NCBI GenBank assembly: GCA_973895155.1
Contig: OZ316900.1
Span: 1-64,000, forward strand
Direction: 5' to 3'
DNA length: 64,000 nucleotides
From: Marsupella aquatica
Taxonomy: Eukaryota > Marchantiophyta
In this document: positions 21,345 to 32,314 of the stretch, piece by piece
How positions within the stretch are numbered: position 1 is the first letter of the stretch
Layout of the letters: each line of letters begins with the position of its first letter
Notes under the pieces: model-generated
What the model was told of the DNA's origin: nothing
What the model saw: the letters and a program-made list of their open reading frames with translations, nothing else
Databases searched by the model: none
Made by a program: the position numbers and the translations under genes

Positions 21345-22893
21345 TAGTTGGCTATTCTTAAGCACTACGTGTCGTATACGCTTGATCGCTGCGAAATAAA
21401 TATGAGAAAGAGATATATATATACATATTTATGCTTCATCCTATTAGCTTAAGCCGCGGTATAAAGCATCGTGAATAGCCGCATGACTAGCATATTGCGT
21501 TATTAGGCAGGCGTTCGTGCCACAAAACTGCCCTTTTTTTTCTGCCCCCCCCCCTTCCTCCAGCAGGCCCCAACCCGAACCCTATGGCCCAAAGGGCACT
21601 CGCCCAAGAGGCTTTTACTACTTTTGAGGAATTTAAAGCTATCGAGGTTCGAAGAAGACGCCATTTGTGTAACTTAAGCACTGATCCGCTCTGTCCTAAA
21701 ATGCCTAGTCCTTGGAAGGCGGGGGGCCAGCCCCGAAAGAAAGTTAGGGACTTGACCGAGCCGCCGCCAGGCTCGGGAGTCGAGTAGGCTACGCCTACCC
21801 TGCAATGGATGAAAGAAAAGGGTTCAAGTACCGAGGGAATTTTTTCTTTATGAAGATTATGGGTCCATGAGTTCTATATATGTATCCGAGGTCGCGCTCG
21901 ACCAAAGGTAGAGGATCTATTATTTATGTGTTTCTGCATTCGACGTTTGGTCCAATAATGTTTTTGCTTTTTTTATGTATGCGGCTCTCGGAGTTTAAAT
22001 TCCTTATGTTAAGTGCAATGTGTTTGTTCCTTAATGACCTTCGGGATTGCATGTTTTACCGGCATTCTAGAAATGGCTCGAGCGATAATTTACCGCTACC
22101 CAGCTGGGAAAAAAAAGGGGGGGGAAACGCGCCGTTTTCGGCTATCGGGAGGCACGGCTTAGGTAAAGCTGCGTATTGTGCCGGTCGGACGATCGACGAC
22201 CTAGTTAATGACTGGCGGATGGAAACTTAGGCAAGGAAAATATCTAATCACATGCAAAAGGCCCCAGACTTTCGACGCAAGCAGATCTGAACAAAATTTG
22301 GCAGCAATCCGGAGCATTGGCCCATCCCTTACGAATAAGGTTTTAAGATGTCTTATCGAAAGCTTTCTCGGGAGCGCGTGTCAAGGACGTAAGTACTAGA
22401 AAATAGTCGATAAAGGACGCGTATTCTTTCTCTCCAGAGATTTCGGGCTACTAGATGCTTCTACAAGGCCCACATCTAGAACGTGCTCTCTCTTTGTATA
22501 GCTAATAACTTGCTCTTGTGATTACTGCTGGCTTCGCTGCATTCATCGCCCTGTAACCCCCCAGTACTTCTTTTTGGGCCAACAGCTACAATTTGCCCTG
22601 GTGTCGTTATATATACGACATAGGCTCTTGCGGCGGCCAATACAGAACTATGACATTGCGGTTGTATCTCCACCCTACGGATCCTGGCGGACATCTTGCT
22701 TTCAGTTTCATTAGATCCTTTCTTTCCGGCGGCTAAATCGGGAACAATTGGTAAAAGATAAATGGGAGGCGAACATCAACTTGGCGCGAAAAAAAAACGT
22801 AGACATAATCCGACAAACACTACGTGCCCCCGTCGATATCGTGGTTTCTGAGGCTTGGATCCCAGCCTCTATTTTTCAAATACGAAGTATACT
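21345..22893. other. Spacer, no gene recognised
   Basis: Several short open frames occur (for example 21880-22230 plus and 22476-22694 minus) but none shows a family signature I can support. A plus-strand start of MSYRKLSRERVSRT at about 22348 faintly recalls ribosomal L17 but is stopped after 14 codons. Confidence 0.4.
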
Positions 22894-22976
22894 TGGGAGA
22901 GGCAGGATTCGAACCTACGTAGAAAACCTTCAGCAGATTTACAGTCTGCCGCTTTTAACCACTCGGCCACTCTCCC
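22894..22976 (-). tRNA. trnY: tRNA-Tyr(GUA)
   Basis: An 83-nt class II tRNA with acceptor GGGAGAG/CTCTCCC, anticodon GTA in CTGTAAATC, a long variable arm, T-arm TAGGTTCGAATCCTG and discriminator A. Confidence 0.95.
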
Positions 22977-23122
22977 CATGATAAGTAAGCTTCTATTTTC
23001 CGGCGGTGCAATGGGACTCTGACGAAAAATAGGTCAATCCACGCGTGTACCGTTGTTCCTATGGACTAATCGAACAAGTAAAAGGATGTACCGTTGATAT
23101 CTATTATTCATTGCACACCTTA

Positions 23123-23196
23123 CGCATCCTACAGGATTTGAACCTGTGACCTTCAACTTAGAAGGTTGTTGCTCTATCCAACTGAGCTAAGAATGC
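23123..23196 (-). tRNA. trnR: tRNA-Arg(UCU)
   Basis: A 74-nt cloverleaf with acceptor GCATTCT/AGGATGC, anticodon TCT in CTTCTAAGT, T-arm CAGGTTCAAATCCTG and discriminator G. It is 148 bp from trnY on the same strand. Confidence 0.95.
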
Positions 23197-24504
23197 GGCA
23201 CATTACTAACCATTTCGCAAAAAAAAAGTGAATTCCAGAGAAGAAAGAAGCAAGCTTCTTTCTTCTCTCCTGCTTTATTCGCATCGCGAATGGAGGCCGA
23301 AGGGAAGGAAAGGGTCCGATGAAATAAAACAAACAAAAAATATTTTTTTTTGCTTTGCATTTTCCTGGTTTTGATCAGGTTCGACACATGACGAAATATA
23401 ATGCATTTTGTATTAAAAACTATTCTGGAGAAAATTCTAATTCGTGTTTTTTGTATATCGATTCGCTCCAGTTTCACATAGTTTACATGTTATTGGTTCG
23501 AGAAGACGGCGGCCCGGGGCGTGTCGCGGAGTGCGGCGGCATAACGCATAGCATGGAGGACTCTATCGTATAGAATACACGAAATTGGAGTTTCGCATAC
23601 AGAGAAATCATTGGAAATAGCATATACATATAGAGAAACTGAAGTTTCGTATATATATACATATAACTTCAAATAGTATATACAACATATATAGAAATTT
23701 CAGTTTCGTTTATATAATCGCTTTTCACATTCGTTGTCGAGGTGCACATCGAAAGAATTGATGTAACTAAGCTGCCGAAGTTACTATCTAGTTGCAGCAG
23801 TCGGAGGCGTTTATGTGCTAATCCGCGTTTATTATACCTAATGTCCCTCAACCCAAAATTTTGTTTGAAAGTTACTTATTTCTTCGGAGTGCCCGAGTTA
23901 GCCCGCGTATCGTACACTTTATATGTTTTTCTACCTCCCGTACGCGGAACGGCAGCGCGTACTGGACTTTTCCGAGCCTTTCATTTTTTCATGGATGGAT
24001 AGTCTGCGCAGTTTGCAGTTGATACGTTCTAGGCTTAATTCTAGCCTTTGCGCTTCCTTCGAGGTAATGACAAAGCAATTTGTGGAATACTTCGCAGGGG
24101 TTATGCGACAGCTCACATCGGCAATCATCCAGCATCCGCGAATGTCTACCGGATTTAAGCGTTGTATTATTCGATGGAGGACTCGACCAGGGGCAACCCA
24201 TTAAGTAAGAACAAGGTGGTCGATGCAGCCAATTATATCGAGTCCATAAAATCGTCCAATAAAGAACCGCGGCAAATGAAATATTTTCGCAACAGCGTCG
24301 GCACAAACGCATATGAGATGCTATTTGGGGAAAAAAATGATATGGAACGGGAGACCGAGCCGGGTAGAGAGATAGTGGAAGGAGAAAGCGTAATGGGGCA
24401 CGGATAACATAAGGCTTCTATTTCGTGTATACGGAAATAATAATACATAAATCAATAAATTTGGGTGGGAGCAAATTATAATCATTATATATGCATATAC
24501 GACG

Positions 24505-24588
24505 AATCCATAAATCGAGAGATTGAATCCATAAATCGAGAGATTGAATCCATAAGTCGAGAGAGTAAATCTATAAATCAAGAGATTG
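24505..24588 (+). repeat. 21-bp tandem repeat, four units
   Basis: Units at 24505, 24526, 24547 and 24568. The first two are identical (AATCCATAAATCGAGAGATT plus G) and the others differ at a few bases. If translated on the plus strand it gives a 7-residue repeat, ESINREI. Confidence 0.9.
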
Positions 24589-25046
24589 AGGCAAGGGTTA
24601 AATCCGTAAATTTGGAGCAAATAATAATATTTAATCATATGAGTTCACGAAGTAAGAGATCCGACAGGAGTTCTCGGCCGCCATATTAGAGAAATGGGTA
24701 GGAACGGACCACCACATTAGATGAATGGATGAAAATCGTCAGGATTTAACCATTCATCTAATTTTGTGGCCCGTTGGGGAAGACTTCACAGACCGTAACC
24801 GGTTGGATTGGCTACTCCTGCGCGGGTGGTACTTCCGCCTCTTTGCTGAGGTTAGATGGTCGGACAGACCTTGGACCCTTTTATTTTTATGGCTATTTGG
24901 AAAACAAAATAGAGACTCGTGACGATATATGTTCGTAATGAGATATGTAAAAACTCTAACCAAATCCCCATCTTTCAAAGCGCCATCAATGATTCCCATT
25001 ATACGGCAGACGCGCTCCCTCTCTGCTTTCGGTTTTATCCCTTTCG

Positions 25047-25085
25047 CTTACAAGGTTTTAGATAATGTATCTGAAACCTTGTAAG
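25047..25085. repeat. Hairpin with 12-bp perfect arms
   Basis: CTTACAAGGTTT at 25047-25058 pairs with AAACCTTGTAAG at 25074-25085 across a 15-nt loop. It is in a spacer with no adjacent gene end, so its role is unclear. Confidence 0.7.
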
Positions 25086-25704
25086 TTTACGACGATAAAT
25101 ATTTACATAAAAGCGGGATTTAAGAAGCGGGATTGTACCAAAAATCTTTTAAAAAGCATAGATAGAATAGCGTTTATTGAATTGATTGGTTGATTGTCAA
25201 TAAGCCATTCTTTTATGGCTGGATTGCGGTCCCAGGAGAAAAATGGAATAAAAGGATATACGGAAGAAAAGGAGGTTGGGGAAAGCAACATAGTAGTTAA
25301 TATCCGAGAAGTCTAGCGTGGTAAGGGCAATCGGGAAATAAAGTACTACGCAAAGATTGATATAATTTTCGTATATCTAAGTAGAAGAGTCAAATAAATA
25401 TGTGCGGAGAAACAGTAAACAATGGACATTGTTTTTTACCGGGGGGTTTCCTTATACCGGATTGAGCAATAAAAAATAAGGCAAAGAGGCCCCCGAGTCC
25501 GAACTCGACGGGTTTCCCGTGGGTGTGGGGCAGATCTCTTCACCCCCCCAACTCTCGGGGCCGCTAAAGAAATGCGTAAGAAGGGCCGAAGGAGCCAACC
25601 GAGTCAAGTGCCACCCACTATCGTGCCTTAGCGAAGAACCTGATGACAGTCCCGTTTGAGCCCCGCGGAAAAAAAATATACATATTTTTTTTGCTCTCCT
25701 CGCG

Positions 25705-26240
25705 GGGTGGCCCTTTGGATGTAAGACCAGAGGGCCACGAAATCAGAAAGCCTTTTATGCACTACGGGCCTGCGGAGAGCTAAAGCCTTGAGGGGGGATT
25801 TCTCTATATATGATAGATAATCAGCCGCGAAAACAAATATTTTTTTTCGTGCTGCGCCCCCCCGAGAAATCATTAGGCTCATAAACATAGGCAAAGTGCC
25901 ATTTGATGAGTAACTAAAAACAGGGGAGAGGGATATAGAAAGAAAAAAGTGATGAGAAAGACAGTGATTGCTAGTAGTAAGGATTTTTCACGATCCATGG
26001 GTTTATATAAAATCCATGTTTCGGGTGTATCAAAATACATTATTTTCACAAAGCGTATATAATAAAAACAACTGATAACGCTAGTAACTACTCCTATTAG
26101 GGCTAGTAGGTAGGCCCCACAGCCTAAAGCGGCAAAAAACAAATAGAATTTGCTACGAAATCCAGCTAATGGGGGTATTCCTGCGTATGAGAACATAGTA
26201 ATAGACAGGGTAATAGCTAAAATAGGATTAGTTTTGGCTA
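25705..26240 (-). repeat. 536-bp direct repeat carrying the nad2 3' end (copy B)
   Basis: This is the functional context copy of the repeat at 1163-1698. It covers the last part of nad2 exon 2 and ~170 bp of 3' flank. Confidence 0.9.
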
Positions 26241-26639
26241 AAGCACCTAAATCTGCTATATATTTGAAACGATTTTTACGTAACGCTAAAACCATAGCGA
26301 ATGCATTAACGGTCATTAATACATAAATAAAGGTACCAATTAATAGTGATTGAATTCCTTCTATGGTTCCGCATGAAAAACCAATTAAGAGATAACCTAC
26401 GTGTCCAATAGAACTATAAGCTAAAAGTCTTTTGATTTTGTTTTGGGCCATGGCAGCCAGTGCTCCTAAGATCATAGAAGCAATGCTGCAAAAAAAGAAT
26501 AGTTGTTGCCATGTTGGATCATAGAAACTATAAATAAAAACGCGTAACATATTGGCAAGAATAGATATTTTAGGTGCAATCGAAAAGAATGCTGTAACTA
26601 TAGTAGGTGAACCCTCGTATACATCGGGTGCCCACATAT
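25879..26639 (-). CDS. nad2: NADH dehydrogenase subunit 2, exon 2
   Basis: This exon encodes the C-terminal half of Nad2, an antiporter-like proton-pumping subunit of complex I. It resumes with MWAPDVYEGSPTIVTAFFSI after intron nad2i709, contains the antiporter-family core LLAYSSIGHVGYLLIGF with conserved lysines (QNKIKRLLA), and ends MALCLCL at the stop. The exon start at 26639 completes the split codon C|AT (His), which gives a 1,470-nt coding sequence with exon 1 (489 residues), the expected length. Confidence 0.95.
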
Positions 26640-28085
26640 ATAGAGTCAAAGATATATTCACCGAGTCGCGCAACAAGTCAATAAAAAATCTATATTTCTC
26701 TTATCCCCTACTGGTTCGAGGGCTCAAAAGCCCTTCAATCGGGAAGCGCTCCCCCTCTGGTCGAGTGCTATGTACCTCTCCCCTTTCCCGGAGCACCCTC
26801 CCCGCGCACTGCGTCCCTATGGCCGCCAGAGGCGCGGGACTGTAAGTAAGAAGAGGTGCGCAGCACTTTGTGGATGGTTCCGAGGGAGATTTCCTTAGCT
26901 TCACAGGGTCCTACAAAAGGTCGAAGGCCGGAAATGGCTCGTGGATTGATTTGATTCCCGCGCACTTATTTATCGGCCGGGACCCGCGGTAGAGGCCGGT
27001 AGGTCCATTTTTCTGTTTTATAGAAAAAGGGCCGGGCACTGCCAGACAAAGAAAGGGATGATTCTGATAAGTTTTTGGAAATAGATATATATATTTTATA
27101 TTTGTCGTTCACTCGCTGTTCGCTTAGCAAACGGTTGAGAAAGTTCCCAAATGACTTACTACAGTGCTCTCCGAACCGTACTAGATAGTGGCCCATCATA
27201 CGGCTCTCTAACTCTACTTAACTCTCGGATTATATATCAAAAGGGCGCCGCCGCAGCACTATCCCCCTTAGGGGGAAGGAGCACAGCGAGAAGTATATAT
27301 TTTTTTTAACCGGCAGGTCGAGCTCCCCTGGGCCTCTCCCTTTTCGCGCCTTCGGACCCTTCTTGCTTTCAGCTATTCCACTCCACACGCAGCCGGATCC
27401 ACTTGGATCACCTGGAATGATATCAGTTGATTTTGTAGAGTTCAACCCGCCAAATATAGGCAGGTACCGCATAGACCCCTTCCCTTATGTCGTTGCCAGC
27501 GCTCCACTGAGCCGAGAAGAATTTTTGTTTTCTTCTCCCGCTTTCGCACTTGATTGCGGCCGAATAGAAACAAAATATTTGGCCTCTAGGTAAGGTACTA
27601 AAGGTCCTCTGACTTCCAGCCGGGGATTTATTTCACCGTTGGATCTCGCCGGTACAGCCTATGGTTTTTGGTGCCTTGAGATATCGTTTTGTTAATTGTC
27701 CCCAAAGAGTAGGGTAATCAGCTTCCATGCAGTTTACAGCTCCAATCTAGACCTTGCCGCCTTTTCACCTCGACAGGCAGGAAGCACACCAGCGTGCGTT
27801 CGCGCGTTTACCCTTCGACGGGTGAACTGGGTAGCCGGTTGACGAGAAGATAACTTCGATTCGCCAGGCGGGCTTATCTCGTGTGAGTGACACTATTAGA
27901 GCTCACGCGGTGCTATTGAGCAGCAAAAAACTATTTAGCTCTCAACCGCGTTTTTGTGACATGCTATGGTCTCAACGCTCTCACGAGGTAGTGATGAGTT
28001 CTCCACGCTCGGCGCACAGGGCGCCCCGAAAGTATTGAGATTGGCCGCAATCTGTCGGTACCCATAGGCCGTCTAACGGCCGCCC
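26640..28085 (-). other. Group II intron nad2i709
   Basis: It starts GGGCGGCCGTTAG at 28085 and ends ..GACTCTAT before exon 2. Domain V is the 34-nt hairpin at 27173-27206 (minus-strand GAGCCGTATG...TACGGTTC). The distance from domain V to the 3' splice site is ~530 nt instead of the usual ~50-120. That extra stretch contains dispersed repeat modules (a GGCCGGAAATGGCTCGTGGA core at 26926-26945). No intron-encoded protein is seen. Confidence 0.85.
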
Positions 28086-28794
28086 GAAAAGGAACTGCAG
28101 TGATCTTGAATAAAAAACCTACAGCGATAAATAAAATTCCCATAAAGATACCACTAGATTGAGCACCGAACAAAGTGATTTCATATCCAGTGAAAATCTT
28201 AGCTAATTCCTCAAAGTTGGTAACTCCAGTAAACCCATAAATCATGGAACAACCAAACAATAATATTCCGGAGGAGAAAGCACCTAAAATGAAATATTTT
28301 AAGCCGGCTTCCGCGGAAAATTCAGAGTCTCTTTTTGATGCTGCGATCACATAAAAACATAAACTTTGAAGCTCAATAGCTAAATACATGGCGATTAAAT
28401 CATAAGCCGAGATCATAAAAAGCATACTGCAAGTAGAAAATGAAATTAATACAATAGATTCGAAAGCATTCGAACTCTCCTGTTTGGAATAATCCAAACA
28501 CATAACTATGGTACTAGCCGTACTTAATAATAGAAATATTTGGCAAAAATATGTAAAATTGTCTATTATCAAATTATTATATACTAAATTGGCAACAGCT
28601 AGAGGTGAGCCAACGGCGACCAATAGGATGGTTATTAGAACACTAAGTAAACCAAGCCAACCCACATTACGCACCAACGGTGGATAATCGTATTTTTTGG
28701 AGGTACTAAATACAACTCCATAAATAAGCAAAATGATGGTTGCGTTAATAAGAAAGATCTCCGGGAAAAGCGCTAAAAAATCATGCTCAAACGT
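28086..28794 (-). CDS. nad2: NADH dehydrogenase subunit 2, exon 1
   Basis: This is the N-terminal half of complex I subunit Nad2. The frame reads FEHDFLALFPEIFLINATII, then GVVFSTSKKYDYPPL, AMYLAIELQSLCFYVIAASK and ends KITAVPF with one base of the next codon, exactly 709 nt from the start. The family start codon is ACG at 28794-28792 and no in-frame ATG precedes it, so editing to AUG is inferred. It follows nad4 with 26 bp between, so nad5-nad4-nad2 is probably one transcription unit. Confidence 0.95.
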
Positions 28795-28820
28795 TTCTTC
28801 GAACCTCTTTTTTATGTTTT

Positions 28821-29760
28821 TTAATCAAATTTTCCATGTTGCACTAAGTTACTCACGGAAGTATGCATACACTCTACGAACACTTCGGGGTAAACACCCA
28901 TCCAAATAACTCCAGCAATAAAAGGTAAAAAGATGAGAACTTCTCTTCTATTCAAATCGGAGAATTTGAGTAGAAAATTGGGTTTGAAATTACCGAAAAC
29001 CACACGATTATATAGCCAAAGGGAGTAAGCGGCGCCTAAAATCATACCAAGTGCTGCCAATGCGGCCACTAAGCTATTTCTTTGGAAAGCCCCTACTAAA
29101 ATAAGAAATTCCCCGATAAAGCTGCTAGTACCGGGTAAACTCATATTGGCTAGGGTAAAAGATAAGAAAATGGTAGAGAAAATAGGCATGGTGCTGACTA
29201 AACCTCCATAATATTTAACAATTCTTGTTTTGTGTCGGTCGTATAGCGCCCCAACACATGAAAGAAGGGCTGAAGAAACCGGTCCATGACTTAACATAAG
29301 TAAAATGCTACCTTCAATTCCCTGTATGTTCAGACTGAACATACCAATAGTCACAAAATTCATATGGGCTACTGAAGAGTAAGCAATAATTTTCTTCAAA
29401 TCGATTTGTCTTATTGTAGTTAGGGAAGTATATATAATAGCAATCACACTTAAAGCATAAATGAAAGGAGTGAAATAAAGTGTCGCTTCAGGAAACATGG
29501 GTATAGAAAATCTTAAAAAACCATAGGTTCCCAATTTTAAAAGAATTCCTGCCAAGATTACAGATCCAGCCGTAGGTGCCTCCACATGAGCTTCAGGTAA
29601 CCAAATATGAACTGGTACCATAGGCACCTTCACGGAGAAAGAAGCGAAAAAAGCAATCCATAGCAAGATTTGGCGCCGCTCACTAAATTCTGTGGTTAGT
29701 AATATTTGTAGATCAGTAGTTCCTGTTTGGAAAAAAATAAATAAAATGGCTAGGAGCATG
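28821..29760 (-). CDS. nad4: NADH dehydrogenase subunit 4, exon 2
   Basis: This exon encodes most of Nad4, an antiporter-like proton-pumping subunit of complex I. It begins MLLAILFIFFQTGTTDLQIL and contains FASFSVKVPMVPVHIWLPEA (proton-channel Lys/His region), HVEAPTAGSVILAGILLKLG, KIIAYSSVAHMNFVTIGMFS and the end SVSNLVQHGKFD. With the 548-nt exon 1 it gives 496 codons, the normal plant length. The frame open upstream to 29813 is intron sequence. Confidence 0.96.
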
Positions 29761-30670
29761 GTAAGAGATGGGCCACCAACCTCAACTACCCAATAAAACC
29801 AAGTTCTCTGCACTTCCGAGGCGCGGCTTGTACCCCAGTCATGGTGATATCTTCATCAGGTATCAATGGCCTTCCTCCGAACCGTACGTGCAAGTCTCCC
29901 CGCATACGGCTCTCCGAGTGATCCTTGAGCTTATAGATTGGTTGGAAGTTTTTAGGGCGGGCCATCTGGCCTCCCCCCGCTCCCAGTATACCCTGTGTTC
30001 CTCTCAATTCCAATCCGACTAACCGAGGTCGGACCCCGCCCGCCGCCCGGGCCTTCTTGTTTGGGTTCGGCCTCTTGCCTCAAGACAAGATGAACAGTAT
30101 AAGGTTTTTACTTATAATGTCATCATCTGTTCCCTCTGGGCCCCTTAGCAGAATCATGTCCGTTATTACGGGCCCCCCGTTGCCTACCCTTCCCCCGCCA
30201 GGTCTGACACCCCCCCCCGGAGAGGTTAAAAAGCCAGTTCCCCGGAGTGACCTTAGACAATCCCACGTTTCATCCTAGTGTGTCGAATCGGTCCCTTAGG
30301 TTCCGAGTCCTTGCCCGTATCTATACGGTAGCTGTCTTCAAGTGCGTTCCACTCTTTTTACTAGCCCCCCGTTCAGGGGCGGTGGCTGTGAAGAAGATCG
30401 CTGTTCCCGCTGGCGACGTAATAGCTGGGCCGTTTCCCAGCCAGACTGAGTGGGATACCTCCAGTAGACTCACAAGACGAGCCATAGAACTTCTAGCTCG
30501 GGGAACGAACTCCTTAGCGCTATCGGTTTCACGCCGTGTTCCCCTTTTCCCACATGCTACAATACCCTTTGGGCTTTCCCCGCGAGGATAGTGGGACGCT
30601 TTACATAGAACACCCCATGCCGGCTTATTTCATTGCTGTCCGGAGACTCACTGGTACCAACGTGGCGCAC
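29761..30670 (-). other. Group II intron nad4i548
   Basis: A 910-nt intron starting with canonical GTGCGCC at 30670 and ending CTCTTAC before exon 2. Domain V is the 34-nt hairpin at 29879-29912 (minus GAGCCGTATGCGG...GTACGGTTC), 118 nt from the 3' splice site. It contains no maturase. GC-rich repeat-like tracts lie at about 30150-30240. Confidence 0.9.
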
Positions 30671-31218
30671 AACAAGGATCCCATCAAGGTGTACAAGAAG
30701 AACTGATATGCTGCTTTGATTTTCCTCTGTCTGGACCCCCAAACACCTATAATAATAAACATGGGAATTAACACGCTTTCGAAAAAAACGTAAAATATTA
30801 AAAGATCGAGTGAGCAAGACACAGCAATTAATAAAGATTCGCAAATGGAAAACGCTATCATATACTCTTTTTTATAACTCTTGACGCTGTAAAAGCCAAC
30901 AAGAATGCAAATAGGCGTTAAAAACGTGGTCAAGATCACAAAGAATAACGAGATACCATCTATACCTATATAGAAATTTATATTTGGATACGGAAGCCAT
31001 CGAATAGTTTCCACAAACTGAAATTTTGCTGTATCATTCTCGAAGCGTATCCAGAAAAAAAGAGAATATAAAAAAGTAATCAGAGAGGTCCAAATTGTGA
31101 TACCTTGTATCAGACGTACTCTCGAATTCGGGATCACCAAAATAATAAGGCTTCCTAGCAAAGGAAGCAAAATGAGACCACTCAAATTGGAATAAAATGG
31201 AGCTAAAACTTGTAACAT
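30671..31218 (-). CDS. nad4: NADH dehydrogenase subunit 4, exon 1
   Basis: This is the N-terminal part of Nad4: MLQVLAPFYSNLSGLILLPL, FVETIRWLPYPNINFYIGID, GISLFFVILTTFLTPICI and VFFESVLIPMFIIIGVWGSR, with the conserved glutamate in FFESVLIPM. It ends after 548 nt in YTLMGSL plus two bases, matching insertion site nad4i548 known from liverworts and Huperzia. Confidence 0.96.
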
Positions 31219-31236
31219 ATACGTTTACTCTTTTTC

Positions 31237-31491
31237 CTAGGAATCCCGAAAAAAATATATATATTTTTGCTGCGAGGAATATATATGCTGCGAAAAGGCC
31301 CGTAGCGCTGCCCTACGGGCCGGAGGCCTCCGCTTGTTAGGCAAGTTTTTACCGCCCTTTTCTTGTCTGTTTCTTCTCCTCCAGTTTTTGGATAATAGAT
31401 AGTTATTCACAATGGAATCAGAATGCGCTAATCTAATTATTATGAGAAATGCCAGTACAATAATAAATAGCCTAGAGCAAAAAATTAGCAT
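31237..31491 (-). CDS. Hypothetical 84-residue ORF in the nad5-nad4 spacer
   Basis: A frame starting MLIFCSRLFIIVLAFLIIIR with one hydrophobic helix, which then turns into low-complexity repeat sequence (PPARRAALRAF, SQQKYIYFF). Only the first ~40 residues look like protein. It does not show Sdh4 motifs. It may be a chance frame running into a dispersed repeat. Confidence 0.2.
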   Translation of the reverse strand: MLIFCSRLFIIVLAFLIIIRLAHSDSIVNNYLLSKNWRRRNRQEKGGKNLPNKRRPPARRAALRAFSQHIYSSQQKYIYFFRDS

Positions 31492-31544
31492 TTGATACTA
31501 AAAATCTGCGGACCCGGTCCGTTTTTGGAGAATTAAGTTGATTA

Positions 31545-31990
31545 TTGCCATCGGGCGACCGGTCTAGATTCCGCACGATAAAAAGCACAAGTCCATTTCT
31601 GTGCAAAGGCGTTGCACTCATCCTTGTTCGGCAACGAACACGGAGACCTTAGCATGTGCAAGAAGCTCTGTTGAGGGGGTTTCATTTACCTCCTACCCCG
31701 CCGGCCGGGGGGGGGTAACCCAAAAGTATGGAGCAAGCCGGTTCTCTTGTATTTAAGATGAGGTTCTGTACCGGCGAATCGGAGACTCTTTCGGTCCTTG
31801 TCAACCAGCAATTAACCATTGGCACCTGAGCTCTGCAAATGGTGAAGCGCATGAACGTACGTTGCTCGCTCCATGCCTATTGATGGTATATATCAACCAG
31901 GTCACAAATGGTTTGGCCTCTACTTACTCTCTCGTGTGGAAGGATAGAGTTCAAGATGGAGCGGATTACCTATACTACTAGGGACAGGAG
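31545..31990 (+). other. Group II intron relic, antisense to the nad5-nad4 spacer
   Basis: This is homologous to the plus-strand relic at 39625-40080. Shared blocks include GGGCGACCGGTC, GTTCGGCAACG, GGAGACCTTAGCATGTG, GCCGG.TCTTGT.TTTAAGATGAGG and TACTGGCGAATCGGAG-like sequence. It appears to hold domains I to III without domain V. It is a non-functional intron fragment inserted in the opposite orientation to its neighbours. Confidence 0.65.
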
Positions 31991-32314
31991 TCTAAACGCC
32001 CTTCCAAGGACCGACGTGTAATAGGCGCTGGTGCGCCGTGAAGCTCCTGAAAAAGTCAGGTCAGAGAGCCGATGGGCGGCAGCTATCGCTTCGGTTATTT
32101 TTTTTTGTTCCCGAGGTCCGAAGGTCTCGACCAGCGGGAGAGTTCTTTTATGTCGGAGAAAAGGCCCGAAAACCAGGCTCTACCCGCCCGGGGAGGCCGG
32201 GGGGGACCCCCGCCCGGGTCTTTCATAGCTAGCTTTGCCCCTCCCATTGCGTTCCTTAAAGATTAAATATATTATACAATGAAGTGTGGGCCTTTAGTTC
32301 GTACCAATGTTTCC
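31991..32314. other. Spacer downstream of nad5
   Basis: It contains a module GTCCGAAGGTCTCGACCAGC at 32119-32138, which also occurs (reverse strand) inside the ccmFN gene near 44607-44629. No gene is seen. Confidence 0.5.

Larger units (their letters stand above)
23197..25704. other. Spacer with tandem repeats and unknown frames
   Basis: AT-rich imperfect repeats occupy about 23570-23720 (TAGAGAAACTGAAGTTTCGTAT-like units, shown here shortened). Overlapping plus-strand frames at 23742-24407 (for example FEVMTKQFVEYFAGVMRQL and NKVVDAANYIESIKSSNKEP) look protein-like but are broken and unidentified. A 21-bp tandem array lies at 24505-24588 and a 12-bp-arm hairpin at 25047-25085. Confidence 0.45.

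Noticed and set aside
22348-22389. rpl17-like start (MSYRKLSRERVSRT)
   Set aside because: Only 14 residues before a stop, with no downstream continuation in any frame.
22560-22640. Second atpA fragment (VAVGPKRST on the minus strand, resembling VAIGQKRST)
   Set aside because: The match is only nine residues and the flanking residues do not follow atpA.
24505-24588. CRISPR-like array
   Set aside because: The 21-bp units are directly adjacent with no spacers, so it is a plain tandem repeat.
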